A DNA stretch of 64,000 bases from Edaphobacillus lindanitolerans (GCF_900156305.1 NZ_FTPL01000003.1:310001-374000); one strand, 5' to 3'. Counted from the first letter of the stretch, positions 23,845-33,039 are shown. The notes: generated from the sequence alone by a model not told the origin. Translations and numbers: made by a program.

Positions 23845-24159
23845 TCATCGGTATCTGTTCGACAGTTTATTTTTATGTTCCAGGAAAATCTCTTCCAGGT
23901 CTATGTCGTATTTATTTGCGATCAAGGCTACATTGCCCAGCACGTCGCCGAGTTCTTCTGTTAACTGCTGTTTCCCTTCGGCATAGGAACCGGGGAGTTC
24001 ATCCGGCCGGTCACGTCCGATTTCAAGGGCTCTGATGGCACGGGCCACTTCTCCCGTCTCTTCGGATAAAAAGCCGATCCTCACGAAGATGTTCAGGTCC
24101 GCCCAGCCTCTCTTCTCATAATACTTTGCAACCCATTTCTGAAATTCTTTTGCTTCCAT
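23845..24159 (-). CDS. MazG-like nucleotide pyrophosphohydrolase
   Basis: A 104-residue MazG-type protein: MEAKEFQKWVAKYYEKRGWA, FLSEETGEVARAIRALEIGR and QQLTEELGDVLGNVALIANK give the two E-x-x-E and E-x-x-D helices. The layout fits tetrameric MazG-related pyrophosphatases (NTP to NMP plus PPi). The start at 24159 follows GGGGGGT. Same strand as, and 31 nt before, the LOG-family gene, so probably one transcript. Confidence 0.85.
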   Translation of the reverse strand: MEAKEFQKWVAKYYEKRGWADLNIFVRIGFLSEETGEVARAIRALEIGRDRPDELPGSYAEGKQQLTEELGDVLGNVALIANKYDIDLEEIFLEHKNKLSNRYR

Positions 24160-24261
24160 TTTGCATACCCCCCAAGACAGTATACCGGAACCATCAATCC
24201 GTATGGCACGATGCCGCGCATGGTCGTCCACCTTGCCTGATCAGCGACTCCGGCTCCTCCA

Positions 24262-25725
24262 TTATTGTCCTGAAAGCTTCGTGCCGGAATCGGTGGAGAG
24301 GGCCAGTTTGCCGAGCAGTTTCCGGCTGGAGTCATTGAGGCCGTGGATGGTGACGGCATTGCCGTTTGCCCGGAGTTTCATGACCGCCTTGTCGACCGCC
24401 GCGACCGCGGAATCATCCCAGACATGCGACTCTGTGAAGTCCAGGCGGATGTCCTGGCCGGTGACCGTCATGTCGATGCCGGCAAGGAAGTCCTCGACGG
24501 AGGCGAAGAACAGCTGACCGTGCATGCGGTATACCGTCTTTGCTCCGTCCATTGTTTTATCGATCTTGAGCTTGGAGATCTTGATGACGAAGAACACGGC
24601 GCTCAAAATGACGCCGGCGATGACGCCTTTGGACAGGTCATGGGTCGCCAGGACGATCGCCATCGTGACGACCATGACGGCCGCGTCCGCTTTCGGGGCC
24701 TTCACCAAATAGGCGAACGAGCCCCAGTCGAATGTTCCGATCGAGACCATGATCATGATCCCGGCAAGCACCGGCATTGGGATCTGGACGACGAGGTCGC
24801 CGAGCACGATGATGAGGAACATGAGGAATAGTCCGGCCGTCAGGGTCGACAGGCGTCCGCGCCCGCCGCTTTTGACGTTGATGACCGACTGGCCGATCAT
24901 GGCGCAGCCCGCCATGCCGCCGAAGAAGCCATTGACGAAATTGGCGATGCCCTGGCCTCGGGCCTCCCGGTTCTTGTTGCTCCCGGTATCGGTCATGTCA
25001 TCGACAATCTGCGAAGTGAGAAGCGATTCGGTCAGTCCGACGATGGCGAGTGCGATCGAGTACGGGAAGATGATGGCGAGCGTCTCCAGGTTGAACGGGA
25101 CGTCGGGAATGAGGAAGCTCGGCAGGGACTTCGTCACGGTGCCGAGGTCGCCAACGGTCCGGAGGTCGAGTCCCGCGAAGATCGCCGTCGCGGTCAGCAG
25201 GACGATCGCGATGAGCGGAGCCGGGATGCCCTTGAAGAATCTTGGTACAATGTAGACGATGGCGAGCGTGATTGCGACAAACGCATACGTCATGTTGCTG
25301 ATGCCGAGAAAATGCGGCACCTGTGCCATGAAGATGAGCAGTGCGAGTGAGTTGACGAATCCGATCATGACCGCACGGGGGATGAATTTCATCACTTTCG
25401 CAACCTTCAGCACGCCGAAGATGATCTGGATGACGCCGGTGAGGATGGTGGCGGCAAACAGGTAATCGAGACCATGCTCGCGGACGAGCGGGCCCATGAG
25501 AAGCGCCATCGCGCCGGTCGCAGCCGAGATCATGCCCGGCCGGCCGCCGGCGAAGGCGATGATGACGGCGATGCAGAATGATGCATACAGGCCGACCATC
25601 GGATCCACTCCGGCGATGATGGAGAAGGCGATGGCTTCGGGGATGAGGGCGAGTGCCACGACGATCCCCGCCAATATATCTTTTCGGACATTGCCGAACC
25701 ATTCGTGTTTTAGTGTTTCGGTCAA
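24262..25725 (-). CDS. SulP-family anion transporter with STAS domain
   Basis: A 487-residue protein. Residues 1 to about 370 form the SLC26/SulP membrane domain ([80 protein letters not shown]). The C-terminal 100 residues are a STAS domain ([15 protein letters not shown] and [17 protein letters not shown]). It imports sulfate, bicarbonate or another anion. Start: TTG at 25725, six nt after AGGTGG; a longer in-frame stretch upstream has no SulP homology. Confidence 0.88.
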   Translation of the reverse strand: MTETLKHEWFGNVRKDILAGIVVALALIPEAIAFSIIAGVDPMVGLYASFCIAVIIAFAGGRPGMISAATGAMALLMGPLVREHGLDYLFAATILTGVIQIIFGVLKVAKVMKFIPRAVMIGFVNSLALLIFMAQVPHFLGISNMTYAFVAITLAIVYIVPRFFKGIPAPLIAIVLLTATAIFAGLDLRTVGDLGTVTKSLPSFLIPDVPFNLETLAIIFPYSIALAIVGLTESLLTSQIVDDMTDTGSNKNREARGQGIANFVNGFFGGMAGCAMIGQSVINVKSGGRGRLSTLTAGLFLMFLIIVLGDLVVQIPMPVLAGIMIMVSIGTFDWGSFAYLVKAPKADAAVMVVTMAIVLATHDLSKGVIAGVILSAVFFVIKISKLKIDKTMDGAKTVYRMHGQLFFASVEDFLAGIDMTVTGQDIRLDFTESHVWDDSAVAAVDKAVMKLRANGNAVTIHGLNDSSRKLLGKLALSTDSGTKLSGQ

Positions 25726-25859
25726 TCCAATCCACCTCTTTAAATGTTGTTTCTGACTGCGACAGTGTACCATCCGGCGGACCAAAAGGGAACCCTTTCG
25801 GAGCGAAAAGGGAGGACTTGGTACCCGGATCCCGAATGGGACGGAAAGGGAGACGGTTG

Positions 25860-26426
25860 ATGAATTACGGATACGTCCGGTGTTTGCCGGATGATATGGA
25901 GATGAAGGCCCAGACGATGGCTTTGGAGAAATACGCAATCGATGAGTGGGTGCGCGAAGAGAATTACCGGGAGAATGCGGCGCTCGATACGCTGCTCGAA
26001 AAGGCCGGGGCAGGGGATACGGTCTATGTGCAATCGCTCGCCGCGTTCGTCCGGTCGCCCGTCCAACTCGGACATGTGCTGGAATACGCGGCGGAGAAAG
26101 GACTGCGGGTTTACTTCCACCGGGAGGAGATCGACTCGGAGAAGCCGCTGTCGCTGACGCTCGAGCAGATGGTCCGGATGTTCACCGAGTTCCAGGGCGA
26201 GACGAAAAGCATCGCGACAAGGGCGGGGATCGACGAGGCGAGGGAGAAGGGCATCACGACCGGCCGGCCGAGGAAGAAGGATGAAAACGTCCGGGAAGCG
26301 ATCCGCATGTACCGCTCCAATCAATACACCTTCGCTGAAATCCGCGAGAAAACGAACATCAGCAAGACGACGCTCTACCGGTATCTGGCGCAGGAAAACT
26401 GCCGGCGTCCGGAACACGGCCAATAA
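25860..26426 (+). CDS. Resolvase-like protein without the catalytic serine, with HTH
   Basis: A 188-residue protein laid out like Tn3-type resolvases: MNYGYVRCLPDDMEMKAQTM, GDTVYVQSLAAFVRSPVQLG, TLEQMVRMFTEFQGETKSIA, RAGIDEAREKGITTGRPRKK, and a C-terminal HTH (FAEIREKTNISKTTLYRYLA). Active members read GYVRVST, with the nucleophilic Ser, and SLDRLGR; here these are GYVRCLP and SLAAFVR, so strand cleavage is unlikely while DNA binding may remain. GGGAG precedes the ATG. It is divergent from the SulP gene and might act as a regulator; that is inference. Confidence 0.75.
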   Translation: MNYGYVRCLPDDMEMKAQTMALEKYAIDEWVREENYRENAALDTLLEKAGAGDTVYVQSLAAFVRSPVQLGHVLEYAAEKGLRVYFHREEIDSEKPLSLTLEQMVRMFTEFQGETKSIATRAGIDEAREKGITTGRPRKKDENVREAIRMYRSNQYTFAEIREKTNISKTTLYRYLAQENCRRPEHGQ

Positions 26427-26478
26427 AGGATGTCCGGATTGATCCTGACAGACAGCCCAAACGGAAGGGGACGGGAAA

Positions 26479-26898
26479 ATGTACGAGTTGAAGACGAAAG
26501 AGAACGACGGGGATGTCATCGAGTTCATCGAGGCCATCGATCACCCGAAGAAACGGCAGGATGCTTATCGGTTGCTGGATGTGTTCACCGAAACGACGGG
26601 CTATCCGGCAAAGATGTGGGGGCCGAGCATCATCGGGTTCGGCCGGTATCATTATCGGTACAAATCGGGGCATGAAGGCGATGCGCCGCTCGTCGGCTTT
26701 TCGCCGAGAAAAGCGAAAATCAGCCTGTACCTTGCCGGCGATCCGAAAACGTCGGCGCTGTTGGAGGGATTCGGAAAACATACGAGGGGAAAGGCATGCG
26801 TCTATGTCAACAAAGTGGAGGATATCGACCTCGATGTCCTGAAACAACTGATCCGGCAGACCGTTGCGTTTTTGGGCGACCAGTACCCGGATCAATGA
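26479..26898 (+). CDS. DUF1801-family protein
   Basis: A 139-residue protein with the DUF1801 pattern: DVIEFIEAIDHPKKRQDAYR, GYPAKMWGPSIIGFGRYHYR, GFSPRKAKISLYLAG and GKACVYVNKVEDIDLDVLKQ. The fold is YdhG/MmcQ-like and function is unknown. AAGGGGACGGG precedes the ATG, and the gene starts 52 nt after the resolvase-like gene on the same strand. Confidence 0.85.
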   Translation: MYELKTKENDGDVIEFIEAIDHPKKRQDAYRLLDVFTETTGYPAKMWGPSIIGFGRYHYRYKSGHEGDAPLVGFSPRKAKISLYLAGDPKTSALLEGFGKHTRGKACVYVNKVEDIDLDVLKQLIRQTVAFLGDQYPDQ

Positions 26899-26992
26899 CC
26901 GGGTCGATCCTGAAGAACTGATCGATCTGATCAAACCGGCCGACGCCGACAGCCGGTCATCTGTTTTCTCGGTTCATGAAGCGTCATTTTAA

Positions 26993-27021
26993 TTGAGAAC
27001 CGTTATCACTTATAGTATGAT
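26993..27021 (+). promoter_or_regulatory. Promoter with embedded Fur-box-like dyad
   Basis: TTGAGA (26993-26998), 17-nt spacer, TATGAT (27016-27021). The dyad TGAGAAC-C-GTTATCA (26994-27008) overlaps the -35 and spacer and matches the 7-1-7 Fur/Per-box pattern with one arm mismatch. Iron-dependent repression of the downstream reductase is likely. Confidence 0.6.
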
Positions 27022-27063
27022 GGGACTGATAGAGACACTTCATATTAGCGGGGAGACAGGATC

Positions 27064-27780
27064 ATGCAAATATACTGGACCAAAATAAATCAGATTATTG
27101 AGGAAACGCCTGACGTTAAGACGTACCTGCTCGACCGGCCGGAAGGCTTCGAATGGGAAGAAGGATCCCATACCCATATGGCGCTCGAAGGGTTCAATGC
27201 CGGCGAAAAGCCGAATCGAAGCCTGATCCGGCATATGTCCATCTCCACATTGCCGCATGAGAACTCGATCGGCATCACGACCCGGATCCGGGAACAGTGC
27301 TCCGAGTTCAAATCGATCCTGCGCAATCTGACAGTCGGGGATGAAGTGGCGATCTTTAAAACCCACTCGAATGTCCCGCTCAAGCGCGAGGGGAAAAATG
27401 TGTACTTGCTGTCTTCGGGCGTCGGACTGGCCACGTTCCGGCCGCTCGTGCTTGATTTCTTCAATCGTGAAGAAGGGGTCAACCGGATCCATTCCCTGAA
27501 CGTCGACTCTTCGAATGCGTTCCTGTTCCCGGATGTATTCGAACCGGCGCCTGACAGGAAGTTCACCTCCCGGTTCGTTGATAACCGGAACGATTACTAT
27601 GAAGAAGTGAAGGATCTTGCCGCAGACAAGGAAGGCCTGTTCTATGTGGTCGGCAGTGACGAGTTTCTGAAACAGAACATCGAAGTGCTGCGCGGGGAGG
27701 GCATCCGGCCTGATCAGATCATGCTCGACAAGCGCGAAGGACAGCTGCCGGAGTTCCTCCAGGTCGATCTGACGGTTTGA
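27064..27780 (+). CDS. Ferredoxin-NADP reductase-like oxidoreductase
   Basis: A 238-residue FAD/NAD(P)-binding reductase of the ferredoxin-reductase superfamily. IRHMSISTLPHENSIGITTR corresponds to the flavin-binding RxYS-like segment, KNVYLLSSGVGLATFRPLVL to the nucleotide-binding GxGxxP-type loop, and GLFYVVGSDEFLKQNIEVLR to the C-terminal NAD(P) strand. The Fur-like box in its promoter suggests a role in iron handling, for example reducing ferric siderophore or haem; that is inference. Confidence 0.75.
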   Translation: MQIYWTKINQIIEETPDVKTYLLDRPEGFEWEEGSHTHMALEGFNAGEKPNRSLIRHMSISTLPHENSIGITTRIREQCSEFKSILRNLTVGDEVAIFKTHSNVPLKREGKNVYLLSSGVGLATFRPLVLDFFNREEGVNRIHSLNVDSSNAFLFPDVFEPAPDRKFTSRFVDNRNDYYEEVKDLAADKEGLFYVVGSDEFLKQNIEVLRGEGIRPDQIMLDKREGQLPEFLQVDLTV

Positions 27781-27908
27781 GCGGGGCAGCCTTTGGTGAA
27801 ATGCAGGAATGAACAATGAATCCCGAGGCGGCGCCTGCTGCCTTTTTTATTTGGATGCACAGAAAGAGTCCGCATGAACAAGGAAATCGGCTGGACAGGA
27901 GGCCAGAG

Positions 27909-28367
27909 ATGGACATGAAAATCCGAAGGCTCAAAACCGGGGAAGAACCCCCGATGGAATTGCTGCTGCTGGCCGACCCTTCAAGAGAAATGGTCGGGGA
28001 GTATATCGGCAGGGGAGAGTGCTTGATTGCAGAAAGCGAACAGGGAACGATCGGGGTCTATGTGCTGCTTCCCACGAGGCCGGGGACGGTCGAGCTCGTG
28101 AATGTGGCCGTTGCGGAGGAACTGCACGGCCGGGGAATCGGAAAGCGGCTGGTGATGGACGCCATTGAAACGGCCCGGGCAAGAGGATTCATGACGATTG
28201 AAGTGGGGACCGGGAACTCCAGCCTGGGGCAACTGGCCCTTTACCAAAAATGCGGGTTCCGGATGGTCAGTGTGGATCTGGACTTCTTTGTCCGGCATTA
28301 CCCCGAGGAGATCATCGAAAACGGCATCCAGTGCCGGGATATGGTGCGCCTGACACAGGATCTATAA
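27909..28367 (+). CDS. GNAT-family N-acetyltransferase
   Basis: A 152-residue acetyltransferase: VELVNVAVAEELHGRGIGKR has the acetyl-CoA loop (H-G-R-G-I-G) around residue 75, followed by EVGTGNSSLGQLALYQKCGF and VRHYPEEIIENGIQCRDMVR. This last segment is typical of a Bacillus YvbK-like subgroup. GGAGG lies 6 nt before the ATG. Substrate unknown. Confidence 0.83.
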   Translation: MDMKIRRLKTGEEPPMELLLLADPSREMVGEYIGRGECLIAESEQGTIGVYVLLPTRPGTVELVNVAVAEELHGRGIGKRLVMDAIETARARGFMTIEVGTGNSSLGQLALYQKCGFRMVSVDLDFFVRHYPEEIIENGIQCRDMVRLTQDL

Positions 28368-28423
28368 GGAGAGGCCGGGGATTAAACGGATGGCGGAAGC
28401 CGTCCTTTTTTGTGCGGAAAAAG

Positions 28424-28450
28424 AAAAAGGCACCCGGGATGGGTGCCGAA
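28424..28450 (-). terminator. Terminator of the lipoprotein gene at 28466
   Basis: GGCACCC / GGGTGCC hairpin with a long T-rich tail on the minus strand. Confidence 0.85.
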
Positions 28451-28465
28451 ATGGACTGCAGACTT

Positions 28466-28921
28466 TTATGAAATGACGACTTTTCCGATGTATTGGACGT
28501 TCCCCCTGTCGGTCCGGAGGTTCACCTCCAGCATATATTCGCCAGGATCATCCGGCATTGTGAAGGAGATGTCGTTCACGTCCAACGCTGTCTGTGTGCC
28601 GTTTTGCCAAAGCGAGACGCTCAGCTCCTCGGTGTCGAAATCAGCGTGGCTGAAAAGCAGTTCCGCTTTCTCTCCAGTACCGAAATTCATCGGTTGTTGT
28701 CCGTCTGCAATCGACTTCATGTCGGTTTCTTCTTTTTTGACCGGTTCATTGTTCTCCCCGCGCCAGTCGATCGCCCCTTGTTCCAATTCCTGCGGTCCGA
28801 TCATGCGGTCGCCCGAAAGCTCGACGGCGGGAGGATTGAAATCATAACTTTCGCCAATGCAGCCGGTTAAAACGAGGGTGAACAACAAGCCCATGAATAC
28901 CTTGATCGATCGGCTGATCAC
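28466..28921 (-). CDS. Lipoprotein of unknown function
   Basis: A 151-residue predicted lipoprotein: signal peptide MISRSIKVFMGLLFTLVLTG and lipobox LTGC (Cys21). The mature part reads AELLFSHADFDTEELSVSLW and DPGEYMLEVNLRTDRGNVQY, suggesting a beta-sandwich like other Bacillales envelope lipoproteins. The GTG start follows GAGGAGAGG. No partner indicates its role. Confidence 0.75.
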   Translation of the reverse strand: MISRSIKVFMGLLFTLVLTGCIGESYDFNPPAVELSGDRMIGPQELEQGAIDWRGENNEPVKKEETDMKSIADGQQPMNFGTGEKAELLFSHADFDTEELSVSLWQNGTQTALDVNDISFTMPDDPGEYMLEVNLRTDRGNVQYIGKVVIS

Positions 28922-28945
28922 AATCCTCTCCTCTCATCCGGATGG

Positions 28946-30430
28946 TTACTTGTTTACCGCGGATACGGCAGGACGGTCGGCTGCCCGGCTGCCTCCGTTC
29001 GGGGGAGGCGGCGTCTTTCCGCCGTCAATCTTCGAAATCCCGATTCCGGTATATCCGAGGATGATGGCGAAGATGAAGCCGGTGTAGCAAAGGATGGCCC
29101 ACGGCGCATATTCGAATACCGAGACACCGAGCGTGCCGGCCATGAAGACGCCGGCGGACGACCATGGGATGAGCGGCACGATGACGGTGCCGGAGTCCTC
29201 GAGGGTCCGGGACAGGTTCTTCGCGGCGAGTCCCTTCGACTTGTATGTATCTTTGTAGATTTCGCCCGGTACGATGATCGACAGGTACGAGTTGCCGGTG
29301 ACGAGCGCCATCGTGATGCACGAGAGGACGGTCGACAGGATGAGGTCGCCGGTGCGCTTGACGATTTTCATGAGTGCTTCGATGATGACTTCAAGCGAGC
29401 CGGATTTCGTCATGATGCCGGCGAAGATGAATGCGGCGAATGCGATGAGCACGACGCCGGTCATAGACTGCATGCCGCCCTGGTTGACGAGCCGGGTCAC
29501 TTCGAAGATGACGCCTTCCGGATCGAATCCGGCTTTTTCGACCATTTCCACGGTGAAGCCGGAGACCGTCGAGGCGAAGATGTTCGTCGCGCTGAAGCCC
29601 TGATACAGCCAGCCGATGATAGCCGCGACGATCGAGGAGAAGATGATGACCGGCAGGGTCGGGTATTTCCGGATCGAGCCGATCAGCACGATGGCCGGCG
29701 GCAGGAGCAGGAGCCAGCTGAATTTGAACATTTCCTTGAGCGTGGCGAGCATCGCCGTCATCGTTTCCGGGGTTTCCACGTTGCCCGGGGACAGCTGGAG
29801 CCCGGCGATGAAGTAGGCGACGAGCGCGATGAGTGCGGCCGGAACCGTCGTCCAAAGCATATGCTTGATATGCTCATACAGTTCGCTGCCGGCCGCGATC
29901 GGTGCCAGGTTCGTCGTATCGGAGAGCGGCGACAGCTTGTCCCCGAAGTAAGCACCCGAAACGATGGCACCGGCCGTGGCGGCCAGGTTTGCATCGAGTC
30001 CGGTCGCGATGCCCATGAGCGCCACGCCGACGGTTCCGACCGATCCCCATGATGTGCCCGTGACGATGGAGATGAGCGCGGACACGATAAAGGCGATCAC
30101 GATGAGGAAGTCCGGATTGATCAGGTTGAGTCCGTAGTAGATGAGCATCGGGATCGTCCCCGAGATCATCCACGTGCCGATCAGGATGCCGATCGAGATC
30201 AGGATCAGGATCGACGGCATCGCCTGCCGGATCTTGTCCTGGATGCCGTCCATCATATCATCCCACTTCAGGCCGAGCCGGAGCGCGATGAGCCCGGCGT
30301 AGAGGGAAGCAAGGATGAGGAGCGGCTCCGGCGGGAATTTGAACACACCATAGCCGATGGCGAGCAGGAGCAGCATGACGACGATTGGGGAAAATGCTTC
30401 GAAAAAGTTCGGTTTGCGGATTGATTTCAT
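28946..30430 (-). CDS. nhaC: NhaC-family Na+/H+ antiporter
   Basis: A 494-residue, roughly 12-helix transporter. The IVTGTSWGSVGTVGVALMGI, GAIVSGAYFGDKLSPLSDTT and NLAPIAAGSELYEHIKHM block is the NhaC signature, and GNSYLSIIVPGEIYKD is the second repeat. NhaC relatives exchange sodium and protons, sometimes with malate/lactate. It lies 37 nt downstream of iadA on the same strand, so it may serve dipeptide or aspartate metabolism rather than pH control; that is inference. The C-terminus is proline-rich (GGKTPPPPNGG). Confidence 0.88.
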   Translation of the reverse strand: MKSIRKPNFFEAFSPIVVMLLLLAIGYGVFKFPPEPLLILASLYAGLIALRLGLKWDDMMDGIQDKIRQAMPSILILISIGILIGTWMISGTIPMLIYYGLNLINPDFLIVIAFIVSALISIVTGTSWGSVGTVGVALMGIATGLDANLAATAGAIVSGAYFGDKLSPLSDTTNLAPIAAGSELYEHIKHMLWTTVPAALIALVAYFIAGLQLSPGNVETPETMTAMLATLKEMFKFSWLLLLPPAIVLIGSIRKYPTLPVIIFSSIVAAIIGWLYQGFSATNIFASTVSGFTVEMVEKAGFDPEGVIFEVTRLVNQGGMQSMTGVVLIAFAAFIFAGIMTKSGSLEVIIEALMKIVKRTGDLILSTVLSCITMALVTGNSYLSIIVPGEIYKDTYKSKGLAAKNLSRTLEDSGTVIVPLIPWSSAGVFMAGTLGVSVFEYAPWAILCYTGFIFAIILGYTGIGISKIDGGKTPPPPNGGSRAADRPAVSAVNK

Positions 30431-30467
30431 AAAAAGCCTCCTTCATAGGACTGACCGGTTGCGGATT

Positions 30468-31622
30468 TTATCTTTTCTCGAATGTGCCGTACACCCGGAT
30501 CTCGCCGTCTTTCATCAAACGGCGGCCCTTCGCCACGACTTCACGGAGCTGAAGCGATTCTTTGTCAAGGATGGCGAAGTCCGCATCGGCATCGGTGGCG
30601 ATGCGGCCTTTACGTCCGAGTTTCAGTGCGCGCGCCGTGTTCGAAGTGACGAGCGGCAAGGTTTCGTCGATGGACATGCCGTGGTCGTTCACCGCGGAGA
30701 TGAACTGTTCGAACAGAGTGCGGGTGCTGGCCACCCCGAGGCCGGTCATTTCTCCGGCTTCGTTGAACACCGGGAGGCTTCCGTTGCCGTCGGAGGAAAG
30801 GGTGAGCTGGCCCATGTCGCCGCCGTTTTCCTTGTAGTAGCGGATCCATTCGCCGGTGTCATCAGCTGCCGTGATGTCGACGAACGAACCGCGTGCGGCG
30901 AGCCGGATCGCATCGTCGAACAGTCCTTGGCTCCGGCTGATATGCGTGGCATAGAGGGTAGTCGGCGGGATGTCATAGTGGTCCAGTAGCTCGTGGAGCG
31001 GGGACAGATACCCCTTGCCCGGTCCCGTATGGAAATGAACGACGCCGGCCTTGCCGCTGAGCAGTCCGCCGACCCGTGCCTGTGCCGCAAGCTTGGACAG
31101 TTCTTCGACGGTCGGCTGGCCCGAGCGGGAGTCGGAGATGGCAATTTCCGCAATCCCGACAATCTTGTCGATCAGGATGATGTCGTCCTTGGCATTGCCG
31201 GTGATCGTCGGCGTGTCGACGTCATAGTTGCCGGTGTAAATGTAGGTGGTGATCCCTTCTTCATCGAGCCCGCGTGCTTTCGCGAGAAGTGAGCTCATAT
31301 GGCGGGTCGTGCCGTCCGTACCGAGCAGGCCGACTGCGGTTGTGATGCCACCGCTGATCAGGTCGCTGAGGCCGATTTCCGGCGTGCGCGTGGCAAAACC
31401 GCCTTCTCCGCCGCCGCCGGTGAAGTGGACATGCGGATCGATGAGGCCGGGAATGACAAAATTTCCGGCTGCGTCGATGATTTCGACTTCAACACCTGCG
31501 GAAGCGAGTGCCGCTTCATCGATTTCACCGATTTTCAGTGTTTCATTGCCGGCAAACAGGATGGATTGCCGGCCGAGACGTTCAGGGGAGAGGATTTCTC
31601 CGTTCTTGATGAGTGTCAGCAT
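30468..31622 (-). CDS. iadA: Isoaspartyl dipeptidase (beta-aspartyl peptidase)
   Basis: A 384-residue amidohydrolase-superfamily zinc enzyme that removes beta-aspartyl residues from isoaspartyl dipeptides formed by protein ageing. Signatures: GNFVIPGLIDPHVHFTGGGG (HxH), YIYTGNYDVDTPTITGNAKD, ISDSRSGQPTVEELSKLAAQ, GVVHFHTGPGKGYLSPL, YATHISRSQGLFDDAI and LTLSSDGNGSLPVF (metal Asp). The first gene of an iadA-nhaC unit. AAGGAGATGCACAA precedes the ATG. Confidence 0.93.
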   Translation of the reverse strand: MLTLIKNGEILSPERLGRQSILFAGNETLKIGEIDEAALASAGVEVEIIDAAGNFVIPGLIDPHVHFTGGGGEGGFATRTPEIGLSDLISGGITTAVGLLGTDGTTRHMSSLLAKARGLDEEGITTYIYTGNYDVDTPTITGNAKDDIILIDKIVGIAEIAISDSRSGQPTVEELSKLAAQARVGGLLSGKAGVVHFHTGPGKGYLSPLHELLDHYDIPPTTLYATHISRSQGLFDDAIRLAARGSFVDITAADDTGEWIRYYKENGGDMGQLTLSSDGNGSLPVFNEAGEMTGLGVASTRTLFEQFISAVNDHGMSIDETLPLVTSNTARALKLGRKGRIATDADADFAILDKESLQLREVVAKGRRLMKDGEIRVYGTFEKR

Positions 31623-31776
31623 TTGTGCATCTCCTTCCTACAGTGAAATAGTATATTCTAAATAATGATTCGTGTCACTAAGTTGTGAGAAGAAGAACGG
31701 TTCTGATTCGGCCGGCTGCATGTGTTAAAATGGCCGGAGAACAGATTTTGGGTTTGATTACATAGGGGGAAGTCGG

Positions 31777-32409
31777 ATGAAGAAAAGAAAGGTCGTTGTG
31801 GGTGCAGGCCTGATGGTATTCATGTTGGCAGGCTGCGGACAGAACGGACAGGAAGAGGGAGCGGCGCCCGAACCGGAAACTGGAGAGGAAGTCGTCGAAG
31901 CAGAAGGGGAAGGGGCCGCCGAACCGTCCGGGGAAACGGAGGCGGCTGAGGCCGCTGATGCAGCAACAGAAGAAAAGGGTGCAACCGACGGAGAAGCGGC
32001 ATCGTCCGGAGGAGAGCTGTCTGCTCATTCAAGCGAAGAGGTCGAATACGCCAGAGTGTGGCTGCAGCTCGGCCCGAATCCGGAAATCGACGCCTTGGAC
32101 GTCCGTAAAATCCCTGAAGGGGAGCCGGTCAACCCCGATGACGAGACGAGCGCCCGCTATCCCGAGGACGTGATTCAGCTAAGCGGAACCCGGCTGGTGG
32201 ATGGCTCGGTCACGTACAGCGGGAATGGCGACGGGACGGTCAGCGTGTACAATGTGCCGCTCCGTTGGGAAAGCCCGGCGCCTGTCGACGGGGAATACAT
32301 GCGGAAACTGACCGAAGAGATCGTGGAAAACACGAAACTGGTGGCGATTGACCCCGGGGATGAGGCGGATGTCCTGAAATATATTAAACTGCTCGAAATC
32401 CAGCAGTGA
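31777..32409 (+). CDS. Lipoprotein with acidic low-complexity linker
   Basis: A 210-residue predicted lipoprotein: signal KKRKVVVGAGLMVFM and lipobox LAGC (Cys20). A Glu/Ala-rich linker (about residues 25-85) follows, then a compact domain (VEYARVWLQLGPNPEIDALD, DVIQLSGTRLVDGSVTYSGN, VDGEYMRKLTEEIVENTKLV). I do not recognise the C-terminal domain by name; similar proteins occur as Bacillales envelope lipoproteins. Confidence 0.75.
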   Translation: MKKRKVVVGAGLMVFMLAGCGQNGQEEGAAPEPETGEEVVEAEGEGAAEPSGETEAAEAADAATEEKGATDGEAASSGGELSAHSSEEVEYARVWLQLGPNPEIDALDVRKIPEGEPVNPDDETSARYPEDVIQLSGTRLVDGSVTYSGNGDGTVSVYNVPLRWESPAPVDGEYMRKLTEEIVENTKLVAIDPGDEADVLKYIKLLEIQQ

Positions 32410-32414
32410 ATGGA

Positions 32415-32443
32415 AAAGGGAACCGCCGAAGCGGTTCCCTTTA
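32415..32443. terminator. Bidirectional terminator
   Basis: AAAGGGAACCGC / GCGGTTCCCTTT stem between convergent genes. Confidence 0.88.
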
Positions 32444-32902
32444 CTTGTTTTCGTCGAATAGGAGTTTCATGCCTTCGTGGCTTGCGGTGAACCCGAGTTT
32501 TTCATAAAAACGGCGGGCGTCCGGGCGCTGTTTATCGGTCGTGAGCTGGACGAGGCCGCAGCCTTCGTTTTCTGCCCGTCGGATGGCTTCGAAGAAGAGC
32601 GCCTCGCCGACTTTCTGTCCCCTGTATCGGCTGTCGACGCGGACGCCCTCGATCTGTGCACGCTTCATGCCGAGTCGGGCGAGGCCCGGGATGAGCATGA
32701 GCTGGAGGCAGCCGATGACTTTTCCGTCCTCGGTTGCCAGAAGGATTTCATTGCCGCCCTGTGCGTCCATTTCGGTGAATGCGCGGATGTACGCTTCCGG
32801 TAGCGGATCCTCGTATTTCTCTCTTCCTGCACCAAGCTCATCGTCAGCCAGAAGCCTTACGATTTCCGGCAGGTCTTCCTGTGTGGCCGTCCTGAAATCC
32901 AA
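32441..32902 (-). CDS. GNAT-family N-acetyltransferase
   Basis: A 153-residue acetyltransferase: MDFRTATQEDLPEIVRLLAD, QIEGVRVDSRYRGQKVGEAL with the acetyl-CoA loop, and QLTTDKQRPDARRFYEKLGF near the end. It resembles PhnO/AAC-like small enzymes. In the last gene copy the stop lies within the neighbouring terminator stem. Substrate unknown. Confidence 0.83.
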   Translation of the reverse strand: MDFRTATQEDLPEIVRLLADDELGAGREKYEDPLPEAYIRAFTEMDAQGGNEILLATEDGKVIGCLQLMLIPGLARLGMKRAQIEGVRVDSRYRGQKVGEALFFEAIRRAENEGCGLVQLTTDKQRPDARRFYEKLGFTASHEGMKLLFDENK

Positions 32903-33000
32903 AGCGATCTCCCCTGTTCCGTAATTGTTCCCGATTGGGTATTGTCCACTTTCGACAAGGTGTTCTCCGGCTCCTGCCTGGCCCGCGCCCGGCCGAATAA

Positions 33001-33031
33001 AACCGGCAACCCGAATGCGGGATGCCGGCGG
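33001..33031 (-). terminator. Terminator of the queuosine cluster
   Basis: CCGGCATCCCGC / GCGGGTTGCCGG-like stem (CCGGCA-TCCCGCATTCGGGT-TGCCGG) with TTTTATT tail on the minus strand. Confidence 0.75.
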
Positions 33032-33039
33032 TCAAATGG

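Noticed and set aside
25860-26426. Active transposon resolvase
   Set aside because: The catalytic serine and a key arginine motif are missing, and no transposase, inverted repeats or res site were seen nearby.
31651-31670. CodY box upstream of iadA
   Set aside because: Only about 10 of 15 consensus positions match; too weak to report as a site.
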